From contig WYBA01000459.1 of NCBI GenBank assembly GCA_011526095.1, forward strand, positions 1-41,608: 41,608 bases of DNA. Direction: 5' to 3'. Below the pieces are notes generated by a model. It was not told where the DNA came from and searched no databases. It worked only from the letters and a program-made list of their open reading frames with translations. The translations under genes and the position numbers were made by a program. Positions 7,259 through 16,900 of the stretch are shown piece after piece (position 1 is the first letter of the stretch; each line of letters begins with the position of its first letter). The DNA is from Myxococcales bacterium (GTDB lineage Bacteria > Myxococcota_A > Polyangia > Haliangiales > Haliangiaceae).

Positions 7259-8391
7259 CGCAGGCTCCTGAGCCCGAGGCCGGTCGAGACGGCGCGAGCT
7301 ACCTCGGCGTGCAGCCCCTGGATCTCGGCGACCGCGTCACCGATCACGGACCTGGCGCGCCGGCCCGCGGACCTGCCCAGCTCGGCGAGCTTCGCCTGCT
7401 GAGCATCGAACTGCTCCACTGCCTGCGCGGCCTGGCCGATGTAGCTCTTGCGATCGCCGCTCCTGAGCGACGCGACCTTGGTCGCGATCTCGCGGGCAGC
7501 GTCGAGGATCTCGATTGCCTGGGTGCTTGTTGGGTCGGCGAGGTTGCCGACGATGCGCGCAACCTTCGGCCGATCCTTCGGATCCTGCCACAGGCTGTCC
7601 ACGAGGATGGCGAGGTCCTCCGGGCAGGTCTGCTTCTCGCCGGCGAGCCATGCCACTGCGCGGACGAGCTTGAGCGACTTCTTCCAGCGCCGGTCACTGG
7701 CCACGATCCCCTCGGCGCGGCAGGCGTCGCGGATCGCCAGCAGCGCATCGACCGTCGCGTCGGTCACCTTCACCGCCGCGACTGCGGCCTGGCCGGCGCG
7801 CAGTACGTCCATGCCGAGGTTCGCCGAGGCGGTCGGCTCCGGTGCCATGAGCACCGTCCGTAGATTGCGTGCGACGAGCAGGTAGCCCACGTCGAACCGC
7901 AGTAGAAAGCGGTCGAACAGCGCGGACAGCTCCTTGCCCTCCGGCAGCTCGTTGGACGCACCGAACATGGACACGAGCGGGCACAGCACGGGCGTCGTGT
8001 CGTTGTGGAAGATGCGCTCGTTCACGACCGAGAGCAGCGAGTTCAAGATCGCCGAGTTGGCCTTGAAAATCTCGTCGACGAACGCGAACTCGGCCTCCGG
8101 GAGCTTGCCCGTCGTGACGCGGACGAACCGGTCCTCCTCGAGGGCTTTGAGGCTGATCGAGCCGAACAACTCCTCGGGGGTCGAGAACTTGGTGAGCAGG
8201 CGCTCGACGTACGAGCCGGAAAAGGCCTGCGCGATCGCGCGCACCAAGGCGCTCTTGGCGGTCCCGGGCGGTCCGAGGAGGAGCACGTGCTCGCCGGCGA
8301 GGATCGCCGCCAGCGAGCCGTCGATGACGTCCTTGCGCTCGGGAAACTGCGCCATGAGGTCGGCGCGGAGCTGATTGATCTGATTGTGCAT
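7255..8391 (-). CDS. MoxR/RavA-family AAA+ ATPase
   Basis: 378 aa. Walker A GPPGTAKS (residues 40-47), the MoxR-specific ERLLTKFSTPEELFG segment (about 63-77), Walker B FAFVDEIFKA (102-111), sensor 1 GASNELPEG, and the arginine-finger region ALFDRFLLRF are all present. The C-terminal third is a helical lid plus a helical extension, about the length seen in RavA. MoxR ATPases usually remodel or mature a partner complex together with a VWA protein, which is encoded directly downstream. The ribosome site is GGAGG, and a GC-rich hairpin lies in the gap before it. Confidence 0.9.
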   Translation of the reverse strand: MHNQINQLRADLMAQFPERKDVIDGSLAAILAGEHVLLLGPPGTAKSALVRAIAQAFSGSYVERLLTKFSTPEELFGSISLKALEEDRFVRVTTGKLPEAEFAFVDEIFKANSAILNSLLSVVNERIFHNDTTPVLCPLVSMFGASNELPEGKELSALFDRFLLRFDVGYLLVARNLRTVLMAPEPTASANLGMDVLRAGQAAVAAVKVTDATVDALLAIRDACRAEGIVASDRRWKKSLKLVRAVAWLAGEKQTCPEDLAILVDSLWQDPKDRPKVARIVGNLADPTSTQAIEILDAAREIATKVASLRSGDRKSYIGQAAQAVEQFDAQQAKLAELGRSAGRRARSVIGDAVAEIQGLHAEVARAVSTGLGLRSLR

Positions 8392-8413
8392 GGTGACCTC
8401 CGAAAATGGAGAA

Positions 8414-8440
8414 GCGGCCCGGGTGTCTGCCCAGGGCCGC
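8414..8440 (-). promoter_or_regulatory. Intergenic hairpin before the MoxR gene
   Basis: GCGGCCC (8414-8420) pairs with GGGCCGC (8434-8440), and inner GGG/CCC bases extend the stem. It lies in the 75-base gap between the DUF6744-like gene and the MoxR gene. No T-run follows, so RNA processing, stability or attenuation is more likely than full termination. Confidence 0.4.
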
Positions 8441-8466
8441 CTCGCAAAGTTGGCGAATGGGGTTGG

Positions 8467-9336
8467 CTACGCCGCCTTCTGGTTGAGCAGGTCCTCGACG
8501 GCGGCGGACATGCCGTCGAGCTGCTGGTCCAGATCCTTGACCTGGATGTTGAGGACGCTGCGGTAGAGCCGCGCACGTCCGCGGAGTGCCTCGAAGGCGT
8601 CGAAGCGCCGGAGCAGCGTCGACGCCCTTTCTGGTGGCGTCGAGATGAATGATTCGATCTCTGTCTTGAGCGCCTCCAGCTCGGCCTCGATCGATCCCTT
8701 CGCGATCTCGCCCAGCGAGCGGTTCGCGTCGAGGCTGTCGTGGACCGGCAGAAGGTGAAGTCGCGACGAGCCGATGCGTTCGATCGCCGTCTGGAGCCGG
8801 CGGACGTTCTCGGCAAAGGGTGACGGCACGAAGTAGACGCCGCCTCCCTCGCGCAGCGTCACCGCCGCCCACGTGCCGAGCGCCTTTACCAGCCCGCGGC
8901 GCACGTCGTCGGCCGTGTGAGTCGTCCGCAGGACCTGGAACGCCGCGGAGACCGATCGGACGATCTGCGTGTCAACGTCGTTCGTGACGACCTCGCGTCG
9001 TCGATCCAGACAGATCCTCGCTTCTTGCGTGAACGTGAGGTTGCCGGCGCCGTCGCGCCGCTCGTGAACGACGGCGAAGACGATCTCGCCATCATCCTCC
9101 TTTCCGAGGCGCAGGAGCCGCTCGCGCTGGCCGACCTGCGCTTCCCGCACCGCGAGCTTGAGGGCCCGTTCGGCCGTCGGCGGATCGGGCAGCAAGTCGA
9201 GCCCCAGGCCGGCGTCAGACCAGACCGTCTCCAGCTCCGTCCGCGCGATCCGCGCGTCGGCGAGCGACCAGAAGACGAGGTCGCCCAGATGTCTTCCACC
9301 CTTCGCGAGGGCGGACTTCAAGTCGAACAAGCTCAT
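8467..9336 (-). CDS. DUF6744-like protein of the MoxR-VWA module
   Basis: 289 aa. N-terminal segment GGRHLGDLVFWSLADARIAR followed by LGLDLLPDPPTAERALKLAV recalls DUF6744-type proteins found beside MoxR and VWA genes on plasmids and integrative elements. The middle has TADDVRRGLVKALGTWAAV and a GGGVYFVPSPF beta segment. The last 90 residues form a charged coiled coil (EAELEALKTEIESF, LNIQVKDLDQQLDGM). No catalytic motif recognised. It could be the substrate or adaptor of the MoxR-VWA pair (inference from gene order). Ribosome site AAGGAGA lies 5 bases before the ATG. Confidence 0.65.
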   Translation of the reverse strand: MSLFDLKSALAKGGRHLGDLVFWSLADARIARTELETVWSDAGLGLDLLPDPPTAERALKLAVREAQVGQRERLLRLGKEDDGEIVFAVVHERRDGAGNLTFTQEARICLDRRREVVTNDVDTQIVRSVSAAFQVLRTTHTADDVRRGLVKALGTWAAVTLREGGGVYFVPSPFAENVRRLQTAIERIGSSRLHLLPVHDSLDANRSLGEIAKGSIEAELEALKTEIESFISTPPERASTLLRRFDAFEALRGRARLYRSVLNIQVKDLDQQLDGMSAAVEDLLNQKAA

Positions 9337-9347
9337 GACATCTCCTT

Positions 9348-9366
9348 GCGCTCGACAGTCGAGCGC
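9348..9366 (-). promoter_or_regulatory. Perfect hairpin in the leader of the DUF6744-like gene
   Basis: GCGCTCGA, a CAG loop, then TCGAGCGC: an 8-bp stem with a 3-base loop, a few bases upstream of the ribosome site for the gene starting at 9336. It is one of a series of intergenic hairpins in this operon. Confidence 0.45.
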
Positions 9367-9441
9367 GGTTCGGGTGAGGCAAGCGCTCCTGCACGGCCGC
9401 TCGACGCCACTTGCCGAGCGACAATCTCCGGAAGCCGATGC

Positions 9442-9729
9442 CTATGAGTCCTTCGAGAACGCGAGCCACTGCTCGAGCGGGCGTTCGCGGCCGTCGATGA
9501 ACGCGCGCGCACCGTGGCTGCGAAGTAGCTCGCAAGCCCACGCGACCGCCGCGTCGGCGGTCGGCAGTATCGCGCGCTTGCCGACCTGGACGCGTGCGCC
9601 GATCGCCCACGACCAGACGCGCACGCACCATCGATCGCGGTCATCGGTACGGATGCCGATCACCCACGCGCCCCAACGCGCTGTCCAGGAGCCGGGCGTC
9701 AGGCTCGAGAAGGAAACTGCCTCGGACAT
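9442..9729 (-). CDS. Hypothetical protein, 95 aa, first gene of the recombination operon
   Basis: 95 aa with a strong ribosome site (GGGAGG). Trp-rich beta-strand-like first half (GSWTARWGAWVIGIR, DRWCVRVWSWAIGA), then a helix with AVAWACELLRSHGA. No signal peptide, membrane segment or known motif. It is the promoter-proximal gene of the minus-strand operon running to 4194 and lies divergent from the glycosylase/helicase operon. Small first genes of this kind often encode accessory or anti-restriction proteins, but nothing in the sequence proves that here. Confidence 0.6.
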   Translation of the reverse strand: MSEAVSFSSLTPGSWTARWGAWVIGIRTDDRDRWCVRVWSWAIGARVQVGKRAILPTADAAVAWACELLRSHGARAFIDGRERPLEQWLAFSKDS

Positions 9730-9826
9730 AGGACCTCCCTGCGCGCAGATGCGCGCGGTAACGAGCGAGGCGTCCGCCAAGATCGGCGATCGCCTGCTCC
9801 TTGAGTCCTTATGCCAAGATTCCCAC

Positions 9827-9844
9827 CTCGGTTTCGAAACCGAG
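9827..9844. promoter_or_regulatory. 18-bp perfect palindrome between divergent operons
   Basis: CTCGGTTTCGAAACCGAG is fully symmetric. It lies 97 bases upstream of the 95-aa gene and 94 bases upstream of the glycosylase ATG, so it is centred between the two operons. The shape and place fit a shared operator. Possible readers are the XRE protein at 3904 or the ribbon-helix-helix protein at 23361. A TTGACC hexamer at 9855-9860 could be the -35 of the plus-strand promoter, but no good -10 follows. Confidence 0.5.
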
Positions 9845-9938
9845 CCGCGCGCGGTTGACCGGGGGATCGGCCCGATCTGTTCGTTCCTTCCGGAGTACGC
9901 CCGAGGCGTCGGTCGGATGTTGTACCTTGAGAAGTCGC

Positions 9939-10673
9939 ATGGGCGGGTTGCCGTCACGTCACGCGCGCAGCAGCGAGGAACGCGAGCGAAAGCGCGTTCG
10001 GGCTCTCCGACGCGTCTTGCTGCGCTGGGGAGACCAGCGCGGGCGCCGCTTCTTTTGGCGGAACCAGGGCATGTCGCCCTTCGCGGTCCTGGTCGTTGAA
10101 ATCCTCCTGACGAAGACGAGGGCCGAGGTCGTCGCGCCGGTCGCCCCGCTACTCCTCGCGCGCTTCCCGACCCCGTCGGCGCTCGCTCGAGCGAACCCTC
10201 GCACACTGGAGCGGATCCTCTATCCCCTCGGCCTGCATCGAAAACGCGCGCGGCAGCTCATCGCGTGCGCCGGTGTCCTCGCGCACGAGCACGGCGGTGA
10301 AGTTCCGACATCGGTCGAGGCGCTGCTCCAGCTTCCTGCCGTGGGGCGATACGCGGCGAACGCCGTGGCGTCGGTGGCCTTCGGCCAGCGGCGGTCGGTA
10401 ATCGACGCCAACATCGCGAGAATCTACGGGCGCGTGTTCTCGCTGGCTCCGCCTCCGCCGCGGCTCAGCAGTGCGCACGATCTCTGGGCTCTCGCGACAC
10501 GGTTGCTGCCGAGAAAGCGCTCGAAGGAGTTCACCTGGGCCGTGCTCGATCTCGGCGGCACGGTCTGCGCTGCTCGCAACCCTGCTTGCCCGAGCTGCCC
10601 GCTGTTGCGGCTCTGTGACTACGGGGCAACGCGCGCTGAGGTCGCGCGGGTACGAAGGAAGGCGATCGCGTAG
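9939..10673 (+). CDS. HhH-GPD DNA glycosylase, MutY/MIG-like, with 4Fe-4S cluster
   Basis: 244 aa from ATG 9939; a longer open frame to 9801 has Ser/Arg-rich residues and is not expected to be translated. Catalytic Glu of the MutY type is E54 in VVEILLTKTRAE. The helix-hairpin-helix is LPAVGRYAANAV (132-143). The catalytic Asp is D156 in VIDANIARIYGRVF. The iron-sulfur loop has exact C-x6-C-x2-C-x5-C spacing (C210, C217, C220, C226). Y138 stands where EndoIII has its lyase Lys, so a monofunctional glycosylase is expected. The MutT-like C-terminal domain of true MutY is missing. This fits the MIG type, thymine glycosylases linked to cytosine methyltransferases. First gene of the defence operon. 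Confidence 0.8.
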   Translation: MGGLPSRHARSSEERERKRVRALRRVLLRWGDQRGRRFFWRNQGMSPFAVLVVEILLTKTRAEVVAPVAPLLLARFPTPSALARANPRTLERILYPLGLHRKRARQLIACAGVLAHEHGGEVPTSVEALLQLPAVGRYAANAVASVAFGQRRSVIDANIARIYGRVFSLAPPPPRLSSAHDLWALATRLLPRKRSKEFTWAVLDLGGTVCAARNPACPSCPLLRLCDYGATRAEVARVRRKAIA

Positions 10674-10886
10674 ATGGACGACTACGCGCTCGAACTAGTG
10701 GTCTCATCACTCGAAAACGACGCGTTTCGGCGTAGCGGGTCGCCAGCGTACCACCCGTTGCTCGCGTTGCTCGCCCTTTCCGCCAAACACCAGCTCTCTG
10801 CCGAAGCAATCGTCTTCGCAGAAGCGGTGCGCAGCTCATTGTCGCCAAGTCGAAAGTTCGGACGCGTCGCGCCTCAAGGTGCATGA
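10674..10886 (+). CDS. 70-aa protein coupled between glycosylase and large defence gene
   Basis: The ATG directly abuts the TAG of the glycosylase gene, and the TGA overlaps the next ATG (ATGATG), so it is embedded in a fully coupled operon. It is helical: DDYALELVVSSLEND, then HPLLALLALSAKHQ and AEAIVFAEAVRSS, ending in a short basic tail. No motif recognised. Its conserved-looking coupling suggests a small subunit of the system rather than a shadow frame. Confidence 0.55.
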   Translation: MDDYALELVVSSLENDAFRRSGSPAYHPLLALLALSAKHQLSAEAIVFAEAVRSSLSPSRKFGRVAPQGA

Positions 10887-13800
10887 TGAGCTACGGGTAC
10901 TGGAACGAGCGGCTCGTCGAACATGTCCTCGGTCGCTCGAGCGACTCGGGCCCGATCTCTCGCATCCCGGCAACCCCCGAGGAACTCTGCGTGGTCGCCG
11001 GCAAGGATCCTGCGACGCTCACAGGCACGGAGATCGACGCGATCGTTGCTCGCTTCCTCGCGGACATAAAGACGGAGCTCGCATCTCCTCGGCGCAGCCT
11101 GCTGCGTTACTGCCTCCACTATCGCGAGGACGCATCGTGGTGGAGTCCCACCAGTTATCAAGAGCCGTACTTCTTCGCGATGTTGTGGCTGACGTGCCTG
11201 ATCGCGTACGGGTATCCGACGAACGTAGACGGTGACTTCTACGCGCGCATGCGCACTGCCCTCGATGGGAACGTAAGTCTTCAAGGCACCGCACTCGGTG
11301 AATTGGACGACGTCTGGGAGGACCTCGAGAAGTGGACATGCTCGCGGCCGGACTACCGAGCGCTGGTGCTGCCGCCCAGATCTGCGCATCGATCCATCAT
11401 CGGTCGTTCGCACTTCTTGGCGTATCCGCACCGCGTCGATCGAACCCGATTGGCGTCCGTACTCGAAGCCGCGGGACTCGCTGGCGATGAACCGCCGGTT
11501 CGCCTCGCCCTCGAAGCGTTGCTCGCCGAACGCCAGCGATTCAGTGCAGAGTTCCGCGACGATCTCGATACGTTCTTCGCCGACTACATCGACCAGGGTC
11601 GAGATCCGAAGCTCAGCCCATTCTGGCGCGCCATTCGGCAGGTGGCGCGCGATCTTCCAGTACTCGGGTCTCGGGAAGAAAAGCAAGTCGGCCAGGTCGG
11701 CTTGCTCGCGGAGTGGGATCAAGACGATCTGCTCGCACCCTTCATCGCGTTGACGCCGGATCGCGTCGCCCCTTCCGACTGGCTCACAGAGGACCTCGAT
11801 GCCCGAATCGGGGCGTTCACCACGCGCGCCGTTCTCGATCAACAAGCGATCGAAGCAATACTGCGCACGCCCAATCGATTCATGCGCGCACGGGACGCGC
11901 GCCCAATCGAAGAAGGAATCGTGCCTCTGTTCGAGGAGATCTCCGGTGTCTACCGCGTCGCGATAGCTGATGAGATCGCGTCGTGCGAGATGGCGCTCGT
12001 CAAGAGGACGTTGGCGAGTGCGTTTCGGCAAGCCTTCGGTGGAAGAGAGGAGGATTGTGGTGTTGACGACTGGGTGCTCTTCACCGACGCGCGACTCGAA
12101 CAGCGGGACCACTTCGAAGGCGACCTCTCCAAGGTCCGCACGCTCTTGCAGACAACGGACGCTCCCCGCCCGTCGATGGCCGGTGGTAGTCGTAGTGTGG
12201 GCAACACGTTTCACGCTCTGCTCGGATACCTGCCATATGTGCGCGCGCGAAATGCGACCGCGGTGACAGTGCGGTGGAAGGATCAACCCGAGATCGCGTG
12301 CGCCCGAACACCGAACGCCTCGGACCCCGACCGCTGGGAGCTTCCAGCTGCGGTCGTTGAACAGATCGCCAACACAGATGACCTCGACATCGAGTACGAG
12401 GCCGTTGCGTACTACGCCGAGGACTTGATGGGACGCACCATCAGGCGCGAAGCACGCACTACCTTTCGCCTCCGGCACCCGGTTCTCTCGACCGGATACA
12501 AGGGGATCCCATCCGGTTCGTATCGCGTGGAGACGTGTACCCAAGCCGGAGAGACGGTACTCGGACCGCAGGCCAAGCTTCCGTTCGCGCTTGCCGGTGA
12601 GGCAGCCGAACTCGCTCTCGACGTGCTTCCATTCGATCCGACCGCACGGTGGATCGGTCCGGGGCTCGGGGAGATGAGCCTCGAACCTCGAGCTGAGTTT
12701 CCGTGGCTGGCCGTGGGGCCGAAGAAGCAACCGGAATACCTGGTGCTCGAAGTCGAGGATCCGAGTGATGCTCCGCCCCCGAGCGGAGGCACGTCGCCGT
12801 TCGCAGGCGATCGGCGTCATTGGGGACGCTCCTTTGCCAAGGAAGTTCCTGCTTGGTGGAGGCAGCGGCGAGTCTACGTGTCGCAAGACAAGTGGCCGCA
12901 GACCGCCCATGACCTGCTGAATCGTTACCGCGCCCGAGTTCACGAGAAGCGACAGGACACGTTTCCGGTCCCGGAGACGCATCTCGATTCGCACATGAGC
13001 GAGGGCACATGGGGCGTCGAATCGACGAACGCTGCCGTGCATGACGTGTTGGCCGCACTGTTTCAGAACCGTGCCGGGCTCCCGCTGCGGGAGGTGCACG
13101 AACACATCTCGCGCGTACTGAATCTCGCGGACGCCCATTCGCTACGCGAGCAACTCGTCCGCGCCCTCGTCGAGTGCGGTGCCGTCGACGCGTTACGTCG
13201 CACCGACGGGCGGCAAACAGTCGTCGTCGCGCGAAGGCCGCAGCTCGTCGCGTTTCGTCGGGGACCCCGCTGGAAGGCAGTGCTCGTGGGCCTCGTACCT
13301 TCGGCGGTTCGCAACGAACTGCGTGCCGCCGTCATGCGGTGTTCGAATGCGAGCATCGAGGAACTACGCGGAACGACAGTGCACCTCCCCGGCATGCTGC
13401 GGTTGACGGTCGACCAACGCGACCAGCTTCGAGCAATCTCGGCGGAATTGGGCTTGCTGTCGCCCGAGTACCTCGAATGGCCGACAAGCGCCGACCTGCC
13501 GGAGGTCCTGCGCATCGACAGCGCATTGCGCCACGATCCGGTCCCCGACGTCTATTCGATGGTGGACGCGACTTGGTGCTGGACCAGCGGCTCGTTCCGT
13601 CGGGAACCAGCGAACTTCGGGGAGTTCAGCGTCGAGCGGCGCCAAGATGGACGTCGCGCGCCCATCTACGTGGTGCTTCGCAATTCTGACGTCATGGGCT
13701 GGTCGTACTACCGCACCTGGGCATTGCTTGCGGCATACGAAGCATCGGACCGCCCGTTCCTTCGCGAAGAGGGCGCCGGCGTATTCGTCGTCGAGGGTCA

Positions 13801-13990
13801 CTCCCCGCTTCACCTCCCGCTGCCGCTCGCACGCTTGTGTGCCGTCGTAGGACTTGGCGCTCCGGGCCCGCGCGTTCAGCCCTCGAGTCCTTCGGCCGTC
13901 GAAGCATACTGCTACCCGTTCGGCCCTCACCTGCTCCGCCTTCTAGTCCCCACTCTCCCGTCGCGATGGATCTCTCGTCGAAACAAGTGA
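10883..13990 (+). CDS. Large Druantia-type accessory protein, unknown fold
   Basis: 1,035 aa, coupled to the 70-aa gene upstream and separated from the helicase start by 6 bases. No classic enzymatic motif was found. The first 400 residues are helical and acidic. The middle (about 430-640) is beta-rich. Residues about 720-800 resemble winged-helix segments (ISRVLNLADAHSLREQLVRA). The C-terminus reads YRTWALLAAYEA, LHLPLPLARLCAVVGLGAPG, then a YPFG motif. The size, position directly before a DruE-like helicase, and lack of known domains match DruF/DruH-type partners of Druantia types II and III. I cannot tell these apart from sequence alone. Confidence 0.6.
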   Translation: MMSYGYWNERLVEHVLGRSSDSGPISRIPATPEELCVVAGKDPATLTGTEIDAIVARFLADIKTELASPRRSLLRYCLHYREDASWWSPTSYQEPYFFAMLWLTCLIAYGYPTNVDGDFYARMRTALDGNVSLQGTALGELDDVWEDLEKWTCSRPDYRALVLPPRSAHRSIIGRSHFLAYPHRVDRTRLASVLEAAGLAGDEPPVRLALEALLAERQRFSAEFRDDLDTFFADYIDQGRDPKLSPFWRAIRQVARDLPVLGSREEKQVGQVGLLAEWDQDDLLAPFIALTPDRVAPSDWLTEDLDARIGAFTTRAVLDQQAIEAILRTPNRFMRARDARPIEEGIVPLFEEISGVYRVAIADEIASCEMALVKRTLASAFRQAFGGREEDCGVDDWVLFTDARLEQRDHFEGDLSKVRTLLQTTDAPRPSMAGGSRSVGNTFHALLGYLPYVRARNATAVTVRWKDQPEIACARTPNASDPDRWELPAAVVEQIANTDDLDIEYEAVAYYAEDLMGRTIRREARTTFRLRHPVLSTGYKGIPSGSYRVETCTQAGETVLGPQAKLPFALAGEAAELALDVLPFDPTARWIGPGLGEMSLEPRAEFPWLAVGPKKQPEYLVLEVEDPSDAPPPSGGTSPFAGDRRHWGRSFAKEVPAWWRQRRVYVSQDKWPQTAHDLLNRYRARVHEKRQDTFPVPETHLDSHMSEGTWGVESTNAAVHDVLAALFQNRAGLPLREVHEHISRVLNLADAHSLREQLVRALVECGAVDALRRTDGRQTVVVARRPQLVAFRRGPRWKAVLVGLVPSAVRNELRAAVMRCSNASIEELRGTTVHLPGMLRLTVDQRDQLRAISAELGLLSPEYLEWPTSADLPEVLRIDSALRHDPVPDVYSMVDATWCWTSGSFRREPANFGEFSVERRQDGRRAPIYVVLRNSDVMGWSYYRTWALLAAYEASDRPFLREEGAGVFVVEGHSPLHLPLPLARLCAVVGLGAPGPRVQPSSPSAVEAYCYPFGPHLLRLLVPTLPSRWISRRNK

Positions 13991-13996
13991 GGCACC

Positions 13997-16900
13997 TTGC
14001 AAGACCCCATCGGAAGCTTCGAACGTATTCGCGAGCTGTACATCAGCTATCTCGACACCGCGTTCCGGATCTCGGATCCAGACGTGGCGAGCGAACGTCG
14101 AGCCTTGCTGCGCACGCCTGGCACCCTCACGACGCAGCCGCTGGTCGAGCCGATACCTCGATACTTGCCTCGTGAGCGCAAGGATGGTGGCGCCGTCACT
14201 TTCGATGACCTCTACAACGTCGTGGACCCGGACAGAGCACTCGCGGCACTGCCCCCCGAGGCGCGGGCGGCTTTCATCGACCTTGTCATTGCGGGGTTGT
14301 TCCCGTCCAAACCGCGCGATGACAAATCGCTCCCGCTCCTCAGAAAAGGAGCCTTCCCCCCATACGAGCATCAAGTTCGGATGCTCGCGCGCGGCGTGAG
14401 CCGAGGCACCCCGGGCGTAGTCACTTCCGGTACAGGCTCGGGCAAAACCGAGTCGTTCTTGATGCCGGTCCTTGCCGGCATCATGCGCGAGGCGATCGGC
14501 TGGGAACCCCCATCCGCTGACTACCTCAAGGTGCCCTGGTGGCACGACCCTGCAACGGGACGAGCGTACGAGACCGAGAAGAAGGACGGCTCCACGCGCG
14601 TCGGGCTGCCCCCCGATAAGAAGGCGTCGACCAAAGCGCCGATCGCCAGCGCGTTCGAACCGCACCGACGCGGAGAGAAGCGCACGGCGGCCGTCCGCGC
14701 GTTAGTCCTCTACCCGATGAATGCACTGGTCGAGGACCAGCTCGTGCGTCTGCGACGCGCGCTGGATTCGCGGGAAGCCCGGGCCGCGATGGAGACGCAC
14801 CTGAAGGGAAACCGCTTGTTCTTCGGTCGGTACATCGGCGCAACCCCAGTCACGGGGAATCCCGGGTCTGCCGACGAGCCTCGCGGGCTCGACGCGTTCC
14901 TGTTGAAGGGCAAGAAGGCGGCGAGGTCGGCCGGCTCCGTGTGGTGCCCTGACCACAAGCTTGCCGATCCCGAAACGGGGGAGGTCGCTCTCGTCGACGC
15001 ATGGGAGGACGAGTACGACCGTCGAAAGAGGCGAACCGACGAACTGTTCGATGACCTGGTCGCGAGGGAGCGGTCACAGTTACAGGCTCGCCTTCATGCT
15101 CTCGACACGGCAAGCCGAGATGCCCTAGACGCAAGGCTAGACGCTCACGAGCGTGAACACGGTCAAGGGTCAGTAGACGAAGCGGTGTTCGTTCGGCACG
15201 CAAAGGAGTGCGGCAAACGAACCCAAAGCAGCCTCGAACGGCAGTACGCAGAACGTGTCGGTGTCAACGCGAGCCTTCCTCGAGATCTCGAATCTCACCT
15301 GCTAACCGCCGACGACGCCCGCGACGCGCCGTCGTCAGCAGCATCTGACGACTCGGGCTTCATGTTCCCATCGGTCGACGGATGCGAACAGACCCACCGC
15401 TGGGACATGCAGCGGCATCCGCCCGACATCCTCATCACGAACGTCAGCATGCTGAGCGCGATGCTCAGCCGAGAAGTAGAAGATCCGATCATCGAGAAGA
15501 CTAGAGATTGGCTGCAGAGCGATGAGCAGTCGTACTTCTATCTCGTTCTCGACGAGCTTCACCTCCAGCGTGGCGCAGCTGGCACCGAGGTCGCGTACCT
15601 CTTGCGGCTCCTCCTTCACCGTCTCGGTCTCACCCACCCCGAGAACCGACACAAGGTCCGCGTGCTCGCGTCGAGCGCCTCGCTTCCGATCGAGAAGAAG
15701 GCGGATGGGGATAGCGCCGCTTACCTCTGGCAGATGTTTGGACCATTCGGTCTCGATCCATCACGCGTCGCAGCTATGCAGCCTGCGGAGCGAAAGGAGC
15801 TTTGGCGAGAGACGATCGTTGCGGGACGCGAGCAACCGAGTCGCTATCGAGTCGGTAGCCCGCCTCCAAGGCTTCCGGCGGGTCCCTTTCTCGAGTTGTT
15901 GGCTGCGCATCGTCCAGAGGTGGTCATAGATATCGAGGTGCCGTTCGCACAACCACTGTTCGCTGCCACTCCGCAGCCGGGGAGCGCTCACGAGTCCGCG
16001 TGGCGCGCTGCCTGCATGGCGCTCGGCGTCGAGATGCAAACGTTGCCCGAGGCGATCAAGCGCGCCACTGAAGAAGTGACCCATCGCTTGGTATGGGCCT
16101 GCTGGGAGTCGGATCACGACGCGAGCGAGCGCGGCCGAACGCGAGCGCAGCTTATCGACGACCTCGCGGACAAGCTTTTCGTCGATCTGCCGTCGGGCTC
16201 CGAGAACTACGATACGAGAGCACTAGCGGTCCGTGGTCTCTTGTTCGTCAGGGGGGCTCGCGATGGCTTGGGTAAGATCCTTCCGAAGGACGACACCGCC
16301 CCTTCTTCGTTTCGCGTCCACACATTCTTTCGGAGCATCGAGGGGCTATACGCGCCGGCCGTGAAAGGTGCAGGGGCTCTGCCGGCATTTGGAGGTCCCG
16401 ATCGTGTAGCGCCGATCGGCGGCCTCACGATCGACCAGAAGGCCAAGACGAAGCTCGGCGATCGTGATCTCCGCGTGTTCGAGGTGCTGTACTGCGAGTG
16501 CTGCGGCGCATTGTTCTTCGGCGGGATGCGAGCCAAAGGCGAAGGCCGCGGCGCACTCCATACCGAGCTGCTACCGCAGGAAGACAATCTCGCCGGTCTA
16601 CCGGATGAAGCCGTGTCTCAACGGTTCGAGGAGCTCTCGTGGGAGGACTACGCGATCTTCTGGCCAGCCCCGTGGTCGCGTTCGGCCGAGACACTCGTGG
16701 ATCGCGATCATCCCGAGGTTGGAGTCTGGCAGAAGGGAGCGCTCGACCCGGACACCGGCGCTCTATTGACCGAGAAAGGTGTCGATAGCGCCGGAGACAT
16801 TTCGCAACGACTCGTGCGCGGTTGGTTCTTCGACCGAAAAGGCACGACAGCTGGCCACAAGCGCAGGTGGAACGAGCCCGGCACGCATGTTCCCTACGCA

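Noticed and set aside
10874..13138. 754-aa open frame on the minus strand
   Set aside because: Antisense to the coupled 1,035-aa gene; no domain seen and no ribosome site.
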